Source of the DNA: Buttiauxella brennerae ATCC 51605
GTDB lineage: Bacteria; Pseudomonadota; Gammaproteobacteria; Enterobacterales; Enterobacteriaceae
Direction of reading: 5' to 3'
Assembly (NCBI RefSeq): GCF_001654925.1
Contig: NZ_LXER01000020.1
Span: 186,001 to 250,000, forward strand
Length of the DNA stretch: 64,000 bases
Part shown: positions 42,336-50,550 of the stretch, in pieces
Layout of the letters: every line of letters begins with the position of its first letter
How positions within the stretch are numbered: position 1 is the stretch's first letter
Notes under the pieces: model-generated
The model's database searches: none
What the model was told of the DNA's origin: nothing
What the model saw: the letters and a program-made list of their open reading frames with translations, nothing else
Translations under genes and position numbers: made by a program

Positions 42336-43301
42336 ATGGATGAACTAAAAGAAGATAAAATCGATAAATCCACCGATGAGATTGAAGTCGAAAGTGATGA
42401 AAAAGACCATGGGGAGAAGATAGAAGTCGATGAAGAGCAACTGCCGTCACGCGCCATGGCTATCCATGAGCATATCCGTCAGGACGGTGAAAAAGAGCTG
42501 GAACGTGATGCAATGGCGTTGTTGTGGTCAGCGATTGCGGCGGGCTTATCAATGGGTGCATCGCTGCTGGCAAAGGGGGTTTTTCACGTCAATCTTGAAG
42601 GCGTGCCCGGTAGTTTTTTACTGGAAAACCTCGGCTACACCTTTGGCTTTATCATCGTCATCATGGCACGCCAGCAGCTATTCACCGAAAACACAGTCAC
42701 CGCTGTGCTGCCGGTGATGCAAAAACCTACCGGGCCAAATTTTCTGCTGTTGCTGCGTTTATGGGGCATGGTGCTGCTGGGCAATATGATAGGCACCGGG
42801 CTTGCCGCTTATGCGTTTGAATATATGCCGATATTTGATGAAGAAACACGCGATGCGTTCGTTTCGATCGGTATGGACGTGATGCACAATACACCGGGCG
42901 AGATGTTTGCCAACGCCATCATTTCCGGCTGGATAATCGCCACCATGGTGTGGATGTTCCCTTCTGCGGGTTCGGCAAAAATACTGGTTATTATCATCAT
43001 GACCTGGCTGGTCGCACTGGGTGATTTAACCCATATCGTGGTTGGCTCGGTGGAAATTCTCTACCTGGTATTTAACGGCACCATCCACTGGAGCGAATTC
43101 TTCTGGCCGTTCGCCCTGCCAACGCTTGCCGGCAACATTTGTGGCGGCACGTTTATCTTCGCACTGATTAGCCACGCACAAATCCGTAACGATATGAGCA
43201 ACAAGAAAAAAGCCGAAGCGAAGGCTAAAGCCAAGCGCAAACAGGAAGTGGAGGATGGTAAAGAAGGCGATGAAGACAAAAAGCAGGCGCGGCTCAGGTA
43301 A
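42336..43301 (+). CDS. yfdC: YfdC, formate/nitrite transporter family protein
   Basis: YfdC is an inner-membrane protein of the FocA/NirC (FNT) family; its own substrate is not established. The 321-residue protein has an acidic, charged N-terminal tail of about 60 residues, six membrane segments from near residue 65, and a very basic C-terminal tail (NKKKAEAKAKAKRKQEVE). ASLLAKGVFHVNLEGVPGSF and HIVVGSVEILYLVFNGTI align with E. coli YfdC. ATG 42336 is chosen; a GTG four codons earlier is also in frame. It is followed by argW, as in K-12. Confidence 0.93.
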   Translation: MDELKEDKIDKSTDEIEVESDEKDHGEKIEVDEEQLPSRAMAIHEHIRQDGEKELERDAMALLWSAIAAGLSMGASLLAKGVFHVNLEGVPGSFLLENLGYTFGFIIVIMARQQLFTENTVTAVLPVMQKPTGPNFLLLLRLWGMVLLGNMIGTGLAAYAFEYMPIFDEETRDAFVSIGMDVMHNTPGEMFANAIISGWIIATMVWMFPSAGSAKILVIIIMTWLVALGDLTHIVVGSVEILYLVFNGTIHWSEFFWPFALPTLAGNICGGTFIFALISHAQIRNDMSNKKKAEAKAKAKRKQEVEDGKEGDEDKKQARLR

Positions 43302-43338
43302 AACTGGTTACGTTTCAGGCAATCAGCAGGCGTGCCCC

Positions 43339-43366
43339 TTAACTCAGACCTAAAAGCGGGTATACT
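43339..43366 (+). promoter_or_regulatory. probable argW promoter
   Basis: TTAACT and TATACT hexamers are separated by 16 bases. A GC-rich discriminator (GTGCCGCGC) follows, as in stable-RNA promoters under stringent control. The mature tRNA starts 138 bases further on because an ERIC element lies between. Confidence 0.55.
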
Positions 43367-43375
43367 GTGCCGCGC

Positions 43376-43503
43376 AATGCCCTAAATAGTTCGAATTGTG
43401 GGTAGGCGGCAAAAGAACAAATCTCCAGGAGCTTACTTGAGTAAGTGACAGGAATTTGTGAATGCAGCCAACACCCCCACAATTTGAAGTATGACGGGCA
43501 TTA
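43376..43503 (+). repeat. ERIC/IRU element upstream of argW
   Basis: About 128 bases fold into one long nested hairpin: ATGCCC/GGGCAT at the ends, then TTCGAATTGTGGG/CCCACAATTTGAA, GGC/GCC, ACAAAT-TCC/GGA-ATTTGT, and a CTTAC-TTGA-GTAAG tip. The words CTCCAGGAGCTTACTTGAG, TAAGTGACAGG and TTGAAGTATGACGGG are the ERIC consensus core and end. It is in the opposite orientation to the copy at 32711-32829. Confidence 0.9.
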
Positions 43504-43504
43504 G

Positions 43505-43579
43505 GTCCTCTTAGTTAAATGGATATAACAAGCCCCTCCTAAGGGCTAGTTGCAGGTTCGATTCCTGCAGGGGACACCA
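43505..43579 (+). tRNA. argW: tRNA-Arg (anticodon CCT)
   Basis: The 75-base gene, with encoded CCA, folds as a cloverleaf. The acceptor GTCCTCT pairs with AGGGGAC. The anticodon arm AGCCC-CTCCTAA-GGGCT gives anticodon CCT, which reads AGG. The T arm is TGCAG-GTTCGAT-TCCTGCA-like. It is nearly identical to E. coli argW, a well-known integration site of prophages and islands. The sequence downstream is accessory, but I found no second copy of the tRNA 3' end within the window. Confidence 0.96.
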
Positions 43580-44030
43580 TTTCTTAGTTATCTGACATTT
43601 CCCGCCGTAACCAAAACCCCGTAAAAACCAGCGTCAAAGCCAATCCTTTATTACCCAACGTGAAGTGACTGCACCATTTTTCCGTGGGCATATTGCGGGC
43701 ATAGTTAAAAATGACCACGGAATTATGCCCACATGCTTACGGTAAAACAGATAAACAAAAGGAAAAGTCTTACCGCTACATTCGACTAGTTTTGTCTGAT
43801 AGACATTCTCAGGCGCGACGATATCACCATTAAATAACAATGCCACCCCAATATTCGCATTACTTTTGGTGATAACACCTGTTTATATAAATCCAGTCAC
43901 TGGCATGGCAATAAGCATAACATTGACATATTGTGTAACTGGATTATTGCAATGACATGCTAACCATTTGTTTGCCAAAATTTTTTAAGACGCCGCATTC
44001 GCAGTAGAATGCAAAAACGTTCTGCGAAAA
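43580..44030 (-). pseudogene. remnant of a fimbrial adhesin 3' part, next to argW
   Basis: On the minus strand 43634-43882 encodes TGVITKSNANIGVALLF, then NGDIVAPENVYQTKL and GKTFPFVYLFY. This has the look of the pilin domain of a chaperone-usher tip adhesin (a GVALL strand and a PF-aromatic strand near the end). A TAA interrupts the frame just upstream; beyond it HCNNPVTQYVNVMLIAMPV continues in the same frame, so the fragment is decayed. It has no start of its own. It is best read as the displaced 3' end of the adhesin gene whose 5' end lies at 44797-45004 on the other side of the IS1-family element. An inverted repeat GTGGGCATA/TATGCCCAC lies at 43684-43732. Confidence 0.6.
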
Positions 44031-44044
44031 GGTAATGACTCCAA

Positions 44045-44440
44045 TTAGTAGAACATGTATTTTTCAATGAAGGCCCCGATGACTTTTTCATGCAGCTCAA
44101 CAGAGCATGAGAAGCAGATAGTTTTGCGAGTGAGCCTTTTGATACGTGTGCGCAGAGTCAGGTTATTGCGTTCAATGCGCTGAGTGAAAATTTTGCCGGT
44201 CAGATGCTTATCCTGCGGCACTTCTCTGGTATAGCTACCCCAGTTATCGCTGGTTATCATGCCTATAGTGAACGGTGACAGCAGCGCAAGTAATTCCCGG
44301 CAGGTCTCATCGGTCCGGGGGCCGAAAGTGTAGGCCAGGACGCCGCCGTTTTTGGTGTTATATGCGTACCACAGCCAGTGTTGTTGGGCCTTGCCGACGA
44401 CGACCCCCCATTGCTCATCGAGTTCGCAGATGAGCGCCAC
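44045..44440 (-). CDS. insB: IS1-family transposase, InsB catalytic part
   Basis: This is the C-terminal catalytic part of the IS1 transposase, made as InsAB' by -1 frameshifting from insA. Candidate DDE residues are in LICELDEQWG, ITSDNWGSY and QRIERNNLTLR. From its own first ATG it has 131 residues; in the fusion, LTPRRITSSPVAHADVALI precedes it. No stop or frameshift disrupts it, so the element may still be able to move. Confidence 0.92.
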   Translation of the reverse strand: MALICELDEQWGVVVGKAQQHWLWYAYNTKNGGVLAYTFGPRTDETCRELLALLSPFTIGMITSDNWGSYTREVPQDKHLTGKIFTQRIERNNLTLRTRIKRLTRKTICFSCSVELHEKVIGAFIEKYMFY

Positions 44441-44466
44441 ATCAGCATGAGCTACAGGAGACGAAG

Positions 44467-44745
44467 TTATCCTGCGGGGCGTGAGTTTTTTAAAGCACGG
44501 ATGACGGTGTTTATGCCGATTTTCAGCACTCTGGCAGTATCCCGGACACCGGAGCCGTTGAAAGCCATCTCAACAATCTGCTCTTTCACCCCAGGTTTTC
44601 GGGCTTCGTAGGTGTATGTGAGCTGAAATACCCGATGGCAATCACGACAGCGAAACCTGTCATAGCCTTTCGAACTTTGGCCATGCCGATAAACCAGATC
44701 AGACTGACAACGGGGGCAATGAACATTAACTCTGGCCATGAGCAA
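44467..44745 (-). CDS. insA: IS1-family InsA protein
   Basis: InsA is a 92-residue DNA-binding protein that acts as a repressor and as the N-terminal half of the fused transposase. It has a zinc-finger-like start with CPRCQSD and CRDCHR, and a helix-turn-helix near GSGVRDTARVLKIGINTVIR. The slippery AAAAAAC (44485-44491, minus strand) lies near its 3' end, where IS1 switches to the insB frame. Confidence 0.93.
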   Translation of the reverse strand: MLMARVNVHCPRCQSDLVYRHGQSSKGYDRFRCRDCHRVFQLTYTYEARKPGVKEQIVEMAFNGSGVRDTARVLKIGINTVIRALKNSRPAG

Positions 44746-44796
44746 ACCTCAAAAGCCCGCATTGTACATCAGATTCAACCAATTAGAGACACCACC

Positions 44797-45004
44797 CCAT
44801 GGGGTAATAAGGGGCGCTCATATTACCAAAGTCAAATGTTGCAGTTGTGCCAGCTTTCGAATCATTAAAACTACCAGCAGAAATAGTAATGATGAAAGAT
44901 ACTAGCGGAACACTCCAGCAGGTTCCATTCGGCTCAGCCATTGGCTTAACATTTATAAATAAAAAACAAAAGCAAGATAATAATAATTTATTTTTAACAT
45001 TCAT
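44797..45004 (-). pseudogene. fimbrial tip adhesin, 5' part truncated by IS1
   Basis: The fragment starts with ATG overlapping the stop of the preceding minor pilin (ATGA). It encodes a 22-residue signal-like sequence (MNVKNKLLLSCFCFLFINVK) followed by EPNGTCWSVPLVSFIITISA and GTTATFDFGNMSAPYYPMG. The IS1-family element begins after about 69 residues, and the frame then stops inside the insertion. As the last gene of a Pap-like operon, with a Cys-containing N-terminus and separate 3' pilin-domain remnants beyond the IS, it is most likely the tip adhesin. It cannot give a functional protein. Confidence 0.75.
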
Positions 45005-45540
45005 TCATATTCCATCTCAAACGTTGCCGTCGCGCTAAATTCGCCCAACGTAATTGCATTGTTCGTTATCGCCGTAGAAGAAGCCTGGACGAAAGCCTGA
45101 AATGAAATCTGGTTGTCACCGTCATTGAGGTTTGCCAACTCGCTGGCTTCGTTCAGCGGCAGCGGCGTTCCGTCAGCGTTGGTGATGGCCACGGCGACAC
45201 CTGTGGCCCCTGAGGTAGCATCAAGCGCCAGCAGGCCAGGCTGGTCGCTGTCCTCAACGCCGCGGAAGATAAAGCTCACCGTTTTTCCCAATGACGTATC
45301 ACAGTCCTGTAACAATATAGTAAAACTCTGCTGCGAGCTGCGACCATTGGTATAAAGATATTTATCAATAATTGTGCCAAAGTCGGCGACGATATTTTCA
45401 CCCTGATCACCCACTGCCAGCGTGCAAGGGTCTTCAACCAGAGTGCCGTCAAAATCGACGACTGAATCAGCCTGGCTTGATGTAGAAGTGATAGCTAACG
45501 CAAACGCCAGCAATGCTGCCGACAGAGAATTTTTATACAT
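45001..45540 (-). CDS. fimbrial minor subunit (FimA/PapF-like), fourth of four
   Basis: This is a pilin-fold protein exported to the periplasm and donor-strand assembled by the operon's chaperone and usher. The start MYKNSLSAALLAFALAITST at 45540 has AGGCAGG upstream; an ATG five codons earlier lies in the overlap with the previous gene. It has 179 residues, a signal ending near SSQA, a pilin disulfide pair (DPCTLAV, LQDCDTS) and a C-terminal FEMEYE strand. By position just before the adhesin it would correspond to the adaptor (PapF/FimG-like) subunit. Confidence 0.82.
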   Translation of the reverse strand: MYKNSLSAALLAFALAITSTSSQADSVVDFDGTLVEDPCTLAVGDQGENIVADFGTIIDKYLYTNGRSSQQSFTILLQDCDTSLGKTVSFIFRGVEDSDQPGLLALDATSGATGVAVAITNADGTPLPLNEASELANLNDGDNQISFQAFVQASSTAITNNAITLGEFSATATFEMEYE

Positions 45541-45551
45541 GATTGCCTGCC

Positions 45552-46046
45552 TCAAGCAACATTCACCACCAGCGTAGCAGTGGCATGAAAAGGTCTCGCA
45601 GTTAAATCAACGCCAGCTTTTTTTACCGGCACGGCGGTGAGCGCAGGCAGCGAGGGATAGTTGATCGCAATGTCAGTATTGAGATCCAAAGCCTCACCAT
45701 TTATCTTGATTTTAATTGCCAGGCCGTCTGCGTCAGTTGCTACGGCATTTTCATCAAAATCAGATACGGTGCTTTTAACATTCAGTGTTAATGCCGGATT
45801 AACATCGCTACCCATGTTATTACAGGTAATCGCAAAAGGAATGGCGGTCTCATAATTAACACCATCCACCTTTTTAACGCCCACGTTATTAAATTGTACT
45901 TTAACTTCTTGATCCTGATTGACCTGGCATTGTACTACCACCAGAGTACCGTGAAAGTTAACCTCAGAATCGGCGATCACTACTTGGGGATTAATAAACA
46001 ACAGCCAGAAAAAGCTTTGCTCGAAAAAAAAACGTAATTTATTCAT
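45552..46046 (-). CDS. fimbrial minor subunit, third of four
   Basis: This 164-residue pilin-like protein has an N-terminal signal (FFFEQSFFWLLFINPQVVIA) and a conserved Cys pair (VVVQCQVN, AITCNNMG). It resembles its upstream neighbour in plan (GTL/GTV strand, DADGLAIKIKINGEALDLN) and probably arose by duplication with it. In Pap-like operons such genes encode tip-fibrillum subunits. It is joined closely to the genes on both sides. Confidence 0.8.
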   Translation of the reverse strand: MNKLRFFFEQSFFWLLFINPQVVIADSEVNFHGTLVVVQCQVNQDQEVKVQFNNVGVKKVDGVNYETAIPFAITCNNMGSDVNPALTLNVKSTVSDFDENAVATDADGLAIKIKINGEALDLNTDIAINYPSLPALTAVPVKKAGVDLTARPFHATATLVVNVA

Positions 46047-46058
46047 ATTATCGCCTTA

Positions 46059-46619
46059 TTATTCGATTCGCATAATCAGCGTGCCGGTGGTTGAGAAATC
46101 ACCACCCTGCAAATTAGCGAGCTTACTTTTTACCGGAACAACAGTCAGGTTAAGTGGTTCATCATAATTAATATTCCCCCAACTGTTGATATCCATAGCA
46201 TCAGCACCGTTGTAGATTTTAATACCCAAACCATCAATATTCGTTTTTAACGCCGCACTGTCAAAATCAGTTGCAGTCCCTTTAAGGGAAAATTGCATGA
46301 CAGCTCCTGGATCACCGTCACAGGTAACTTTCACTGGTAACACTTTGGTATCGTAGGTTTTTCCATCAATTAAGTCAGTACGTACATCACTGCCAAAATC
46401 AACAATAGGGCTTGCCTGATCATTGTTAATTTTACATGGAAATGGAGGAAGAACAGTACCTGTAATATGCACTGCTGTTCCGTAACCATCGGCAGTTAAT
46501 TTTACACCTGCGGCTATAGGGCCATTTGCCCAGGCAATATTCATTGCTCCGGAAAAGATTAAAAATAACCAAACGAATGATACCAAGTAAATAAACCGTT
46601 GTTTCATCATCATTATCAT
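46059..46619 (-). CDS. fimbrial minor subunit, second of four
   Basis: The 186-residue protein has a signal region ending near NIAWA, the pilin Cys pair (FPCKINNDQ, VKVTCDGDPG), and a C-terminal strand TLIMRIE that could donate to the chaperone. Several ATG codons lie at the start (MIMMMKQRF), so the exact initiation codon is open. The middle (IDGLGIKIYNGADAMDINSW) resembles the third minor subunit. It overlaps or abuts the gene before it by a few bases. Confidence 0.8.
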   Translation of the reverse strand: MIMMMKQRFIYLVSFVWLFLIFSGAMNIAWANGPIAAGVKLTADGYGTAVHITGTVLPPFPCKINNDQASPIVDFGSDVRTDLIDGKTYDTKVLPVKVTCDGDPGAVMQFSLKGTATDFDSAALKTNIDGLGIKIYNGADAMDINSWGNINYDEPLNLTVVPVKSKLANLQGGDFSTTGTLIMRIE

Positions 46620-46622
46620 TTA

Positions 46623-47201
46623 TCAGTAGTAGTGGATTTTAAAATCTACCATGGCATGAAACGGGCCCAATACCAGTTTTTCACTGGTACGTTCAATGGC
46701 AATGTTGTATTTCAGCATATTCTGACCACTGTTTAAAAACAGCGGTGCGGTAAACTCACCTAAATGCACTACGTGGTAACGGTCATCCTTGAGACGCAAC
46801 CCCACACCATGTATCCCTTTTACCTGAATAAGGTCTGGGTTGGTCCCGTCATTTGCAGAGACAAATTCCATATACATCACCGGTTGGTCACTGGCACCGG
46901 AAACGGTACCATTGCTCTGGTTGGTCAAACGCGAATCAGAAGACAGACAGTGGCGCAAGGTTAAGTCAAACTCCACCCTTGGCCCCTGATCGCCAGGTTT
47001 GCGAAGTTGGGCGTTATTGATAACCCCCAACTCTATTTCCTGAAAGTCGGAGACCATATCCAGCATGCACGGGGATTCGGTCATAATGCCATCGACATTT
47101 ATTTGCCCATGCTGACCGTCGACCTCACCGGTATCGACTGTCTGCGCCCGTAATACTGGGCTGGATAACATCATGACCATCAAAAACATCCCTGCGCGCA
47201 T
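46623..47201 (-). CDS. fimbrial minor subunit, first of four
   Basis: The start MRAGMFLMVMMLSSPVLRAQ at 47201 follows AGGAG eight bases upstream and clears the chaperone stop; a frame open to 47300 would overlap the chaperone gene. The 192-residue protein has a signal peptide, the pilin Cys pair (ESPCMLDM, LRHCLSS) and a typical C-terminal strand MVDFKIHYY. Position directly after the chaperone is that of PapJ/PapK in pap operons. The exact subunit role is not known. Confidence 0.82.
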   Translation of the reverse strand: MRAGMFLMVMMLSSPVLRAQTVDTGEVDGQHGQINVDGIMTESPCMLDMVSDFQEIELGVINNAQLRKPGDQGPRVEFDLTLRHCLSSDSRLTNQSNGTVSGASDQPVMYMEFVSANDGTNPDLIQVKGIHGVGLRLKDDRYHVVHLGEFTAPLFLNSGQNMLKYNIAIERTSEKLVLGPFHAMVDFKIHYY

Positions 47202-47229
47202 AGCGGCAACTCCTGGCCTTATCACCCGT

Positions 47230-47967
47230 TTATTCCACTTTGTTGGCAGTAACTTTGCATTCGCTGCCACTACAAGCGAAGTGCAAGGTTGGGCGACCAC
47301 CGTAGTCGTTAATGTAGGTAATCACAGGTGTGCTCCCCAGATTTGCAGCACCCAACATGGCAGTGCTTTTTGGTGCAATCATAACAGGCTTAAATTTGTT
47401 ACCTGTGCTGGCACTGCTGGCGCGGGCATCAACTAAAGTGACGTAATAGGCGCTTGGATTAGTCACTTTATAACCGTCACCTTGTTTAGTCAGGGTCAGA
47501 TCATTTTGCCAGGCACTGGCGATATCATCCTTTTTAGGAATAATAGCGGCCGGGCGATAGAACATTTTCACGCGAGTCTGGAGCGCAAGCTGCAATACGT
47601 TTGGTTTCTCACTGCGCGGCGGAATTTCACGCAGGTTGAAGTAATATAAGGTTTCACGATCCTGCGGCAGGGTATTAATACCCGCTAGCGTCTGGATCTT
47701 CACCTGGCTTTTCGCTCCAGGTTCCACACGCTGCACCGGTGGCAAAATCGTCAGCGGCCCGTCAATTTTTTGACCCTTATCGTCTTCAATCCAGGCTTGA
47801 GCCAGATACGGCAGATGTTGGTTTTGATTTTCGATATTAAGGCTTAATGCTTTTTGGTCGCCGTTAAAAATAACACGCGTGCGATCCATAGAAATCGCAG
47901 CATAAGACTGTGAAGAAACAGCCATACCAGCCAACAATAAAAAACTCACTACACGTTGCTTGTTCAT
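47230..47967 (-). CDS. periplasmic fimbrial chaperone (PapD-like)
   Basis: The chaperone folds pilin subunits by donor-strand complementation and delivers them to the usher. The 245-residue protein has a signal peptide ending near QSYA, then AISMDRTRVIFNGDQKALSL with the conserved subunit-anchoring Arg. The G1-strand region TLYYFNLREIPP is PapD-like, with a second immunoglobulin-like domain after it (YKVTNPSAYYVTL). A short F1-G1 loop suggests the FGS type, as in Pap and Fim systems. It follows the usher gene by 51 bases. Confidence 0.93.
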   Translation of the reverse strand: MNKQRVVSFLLLAGMAVSSQSYAAISMDRTRVIFNGDQKALSLNIENQNQHLPYLAQAWIEDDKGQKIDGPLTILPPVQRVEPGAKSQVKIQTLAGINTLPQDRETLYYFNLREIPPRSEKPNVLQLALQTRVKMFYRPAAIIPKKDDIASAWQNDLTLTKQGDGYKVTNPSAYYVTLVDARASSASTGNKFKPVMIAPKSTAMLGAANLGSTPVITYINDYGGRPTLHFACSGSECKVTANKVE

Positions 47968-48018
47968 ACATTACCTGAAGATTCGGGCGCTAAGCGCCGG
48001 TTACAATTAAAAAGTTTA

Positions 48019-50550
48019 TCAATTCACCGAACTTACACAAGGCAGCAGTAAGTTGGCCGCAGAGCCATCACTGTTCTCACTCTTGAGTACTTTCGGAAGT
48101 TGTATTTCACACTGCTGATCGCCATCCCAGGCAACGGTCATTTTTGCATTGGGAGTCATACCAGTGAGGTAAACCATCCCATTGTCGTTCACGATCCCCG
48201 TTTCACGCTGTTCCGCATTCTGAACAGTCGCTCCAAATGGGGGGAATGAACCATCTTGCAGGCGTATCACCGCCATCATTTTCTCACCGGCAATCACGTC
48301 AAACTTGCGATAGCCGATAGCACCTTCAGTGAGGGTTGCCTGAGTTACCGACTTCACGGCTTCAACATTGTCCGAAAGTTTCGAAACGTCAATCGAGGCA
48401 TTGGTACGATAATAGCTATTGATCCCTGAAATCACCGCTTTACCAAAGTAATTCGAGTGACTTGTAGCTGTTGAGCCTTGTATAGGTACTCCAGCCACGC
48501 CACTGGTGTCGACCATCAAACGAGTTTCCCCTGGTGAGCCAATACTGTGTAACGCCGCACCATGTGTCGTTGCCGTCATCCCGCCAGCCATTGACAAGCC
48601 CGCAGAGCTGTAATCACCTTGCGCATACGCCGCCGTGGCCGTCATTTTGGCCACATCACCATTATGGGTGTAATACCCGTTAAACGAGGCATTATTCTCA
48701 GCACCCACGCCGGCTGAAAGACTATAATTATTATTATTATCAATGGTTTTGTTATAGCTAACGTTCTGGCTGCTACTGTCTGCGCTGGTCTGCCCGTTGT
48801 AACTTAGCGACGCGCCGTCACCCAGTGGCACACTCAGGCTTAAATAGAAGGAATCATCCTTCGTGCCCTGATAAACGGAGCGATATAACGATGCGTTAAC
48901 ACTCACATCTTTAATACTGCCGATATCAAAGTACTTCGACACTGACACGCTGAAACGGTCATCTGCCGGGCTATCCCAGTAAGTCTGGTGGCTATAGTTG
49001 GCATATATGCTGATACCGACATCTTTAAACTGCTTATTAAATGTCACGGTATACATCTCTTTGTCGCTATAGCTTTCATTGTCGCCATAACGTGCATCGA
49101 GATAGTTATCCATGCTCATAAATTCTTTTTCTGAGAAGCGATAGCCCGCAAAGGTAATCTGGCTATCGTAATCATCAAAACGTTTGGAATAACTCACACG
49201 GTAAGAGTTACCACTATGAGTACCATCATCGAGTTGCGCATTCGAACGCGTAATGTCGAAAGACAACGCGCCGAGGATTAATAAATCACGGCCAATACCG
49301 ATTGATGCTTCGTTATATTCCCCGGAACCTAACAAGCCGCCATACAGTGACCAACCGTTATTGATACCCCACGAAAACTCACCCGTGCCAAATACCGGCC
49401 CTTGTGAATGGTGGTCAGTGTCATCAGGTTTGCCTGCCGCGGCTTTAAAACGCACGGAACCTGGGCGCGAAAGGTATGGAATACTAGCCGTATCCACCTG
49501 AAACGTTGACGAAGTGCCATCTTGTTCATCGACGGTGACATCCAGTTTACCGCTTACCGCATCGTTCATATCCTGAATACGGAATGGACCCGCCGCGACT
49601 TGTGTTTCATACAACACGCGCCCTTTTTGCTTCACCGTTACTTTGGCGTTGGTCTTTGCCACACCCACAATTTCAGGCGCATAGCCACGCAGATTAGGCG
49701 GCAGCATATTATCGTCAGACTTAATACTGGCTCCGGCGAAACGGAAATTATCGAACAGATCGGAGTCGAGGTAATCTTCACCCATGGTCAATTTTGCATG
49801 AATGGATTTCAGCGCCCGATAGGCATAGTAACGACTCCAGTCAAATGATGAACTTTCGTCACTGCCACTGTCCCCACCTGAGTATTTCTGTGCTTGCCAG
49901 TCGGCACGTAAACGCCACGGCCCAAAATTCGCGCCAGTTGTACCATTACCACTGATATCCGTGGTGGCAGCCCCTGACTGAGGGCGATTGCGCTGAGCGT
50001 TCACGTTGTAATCAAACAATGCACCCGCCAGACCATCGTCCCATAACGCAGGGGGATCCCAGTTTTCCGCGGTATATTCAAGGTAGGCTTGCGGAATGCT
50101 TAAATACAGGGAGTTAGTCCCCAGATCGCTTTTAGCTTGCATTCCTTGCAAAGAAGTGAGATCAAGGCATTTGCTATCATTCCACCAGATCAGTTTATTT
50201 TGGTATTCTTCTTTTAGACCTAAAAATTTAACTTGATCGGGTGCAAGGCACACTACACTGCCTTTGGCATCATCTGGCGGTGCCATATAAATCACAGGTT
50301 GGTCGGTGACCACCTGTTTATTGATATGAATATCCATTTGATAGTTGCCCGGCATAACAAAACCTGCCCGAGCAAACTGGGAAATATCAATATTTTTTTG
50401 ATCTTTTACATCCAGCACATCAGTATTAAATTCAACTGTATCACTAGACCAGGCAGGAACGCTGTGCAAGAAAAGGCTAGTAAGAATAGCCAACGGTGAC
50501 AAACGGTGCAGCGTTAAGAACGTGGTCATCGCCAAATTTTTGTTAGCCAT
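48019..50550 (-). CDS. outer-membrane fimbrial usher (PapC/FimD family)
   Basis: The usher is the 24-strand outer-membrane pore that recruits chaperone-subunit complexes and exports the fimbria. The 843-residue protein has a signal peptide (ending near AWS), an N-terminal chaperone-binding domain (VEFNTDVLDVKDQKNIDISQ), the barrel with plug region (GPFRIQDMNDAVSGKLDVTV), and two C-terminal plug-like domains ending with CEIQLP. Its ATG shares a base with the stop of the preceding pilin. Length and all segments look intact, so secretion competence is likely even though the adhesin is lost. Confidence 0.95.
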   Translation of the reverse strand: MANKNLAMTTFLTLHRLSPLAILTSLFLHSVPAWSSDTVEFNTDVLDVKDQKNIDISQFARAGFVMPGNYQMDIHINKQVVTDQPVIYMAPPDDAKGSVVCLAPDQVKFLGLKEEYQNKLIWWNDSKCLDLTSLQGMQAKSDLGTNSLYLSIPQAYLEYTAENWDPPALWDDGLAGALFDYNVNAQRNRPQSGAATTDISGNGTTGANFGPWRLRADWQAQKYSGGDSGSDESSSFDWSRYYAYRALKSIHAKLTMGEDYLDSDLFDNFRFAGASIKSDDNMLPPNLRGYAPEIVGVAKTNAKVTVKQKGRVLYETQVAAGPFRIQDMNDAVSGKLDVTVDEQDGTSSTFQVDTASIPYLSRPGSVRFKAAAGKPDDTDHHSQGPVFGTGEFSWGINNGWSLYGGLLGSGEYNEASIGIGRDLLILGALSFDITRSNAQLDDGTHSGNSYRVSYSKRFDDYDSQITFAGYRFSEKEFMSMDNYLDARYGDNESYSDKEMYTVTFNKQFKDVGISIYANYSHQTYWDSPADDRFSVSVSKYFDIGSIKDVSVNASLYRSVYQGTKDDSFYLSLSVPLGDGASLSYNGQTSADSSSQNVSYNKTIDNNNNYSLSAGVGAENNASFNGYYTHNGDVAKMTATAAYAQGDYSSAGLSMAGGMTATTHGAALHSIGSPGETRLMVDTSGVAGVPIQGSTATSHSNYFGKAVISGINSYYRTNASIDVSKLSDNVEAVKSVTQATLTEGAIGYRKFDVIAGEKMMAVIRLQDGSFPPFGATVQNAEQRETGIVNDNGMVYLTGMTPNAKMTVAWDGDQQCEIQLPKVLKSENSDGSAANLLLPCVSSVN

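Larger units (their letters stand above)
44031..44796 (-). mobile_element. IS1-family insertion sequence, complete
   Basis: The element is 766 bases. Its 23-base imperfect terminal repeats match at 17 positions: GGTAATGACTCCAATTAGTA at the left, and GGTGGTGTCTCTAATTGGTT read inward from the right. The left end is the classic IS1 terminus. It carries insA and insB with an intact A6C frameshift site. The flanking nine bases differ (CTGCGAAAA left, CCATGGGGT right), so no target duplication is visible. It has split a fimbrial adhesin gene. Confidence 0.93.

Noticed and set aside
43505..43579. prophage or integrative element directly at argW
   Set aside because: No integrase, excisionase or phage structural gene follows, and no duplicate of the tRNA 3' end is visible in the window; only a general accessory region is claimed.
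43684..43732. inverted repeat GTGGGCATA/TATGCCCAC as a terminator or att site
   Set aside because: The loop is 31 bases, there is no T-run, and it lies within the decayed adhesin fragment; significance unclear.
44022..44805. target-site duplication of the IS1-family element
   Set aside because: The nine bases on the two sides (CTGCGAAAA and CCATGGGGT) do not match, also when shifted by a few bases.
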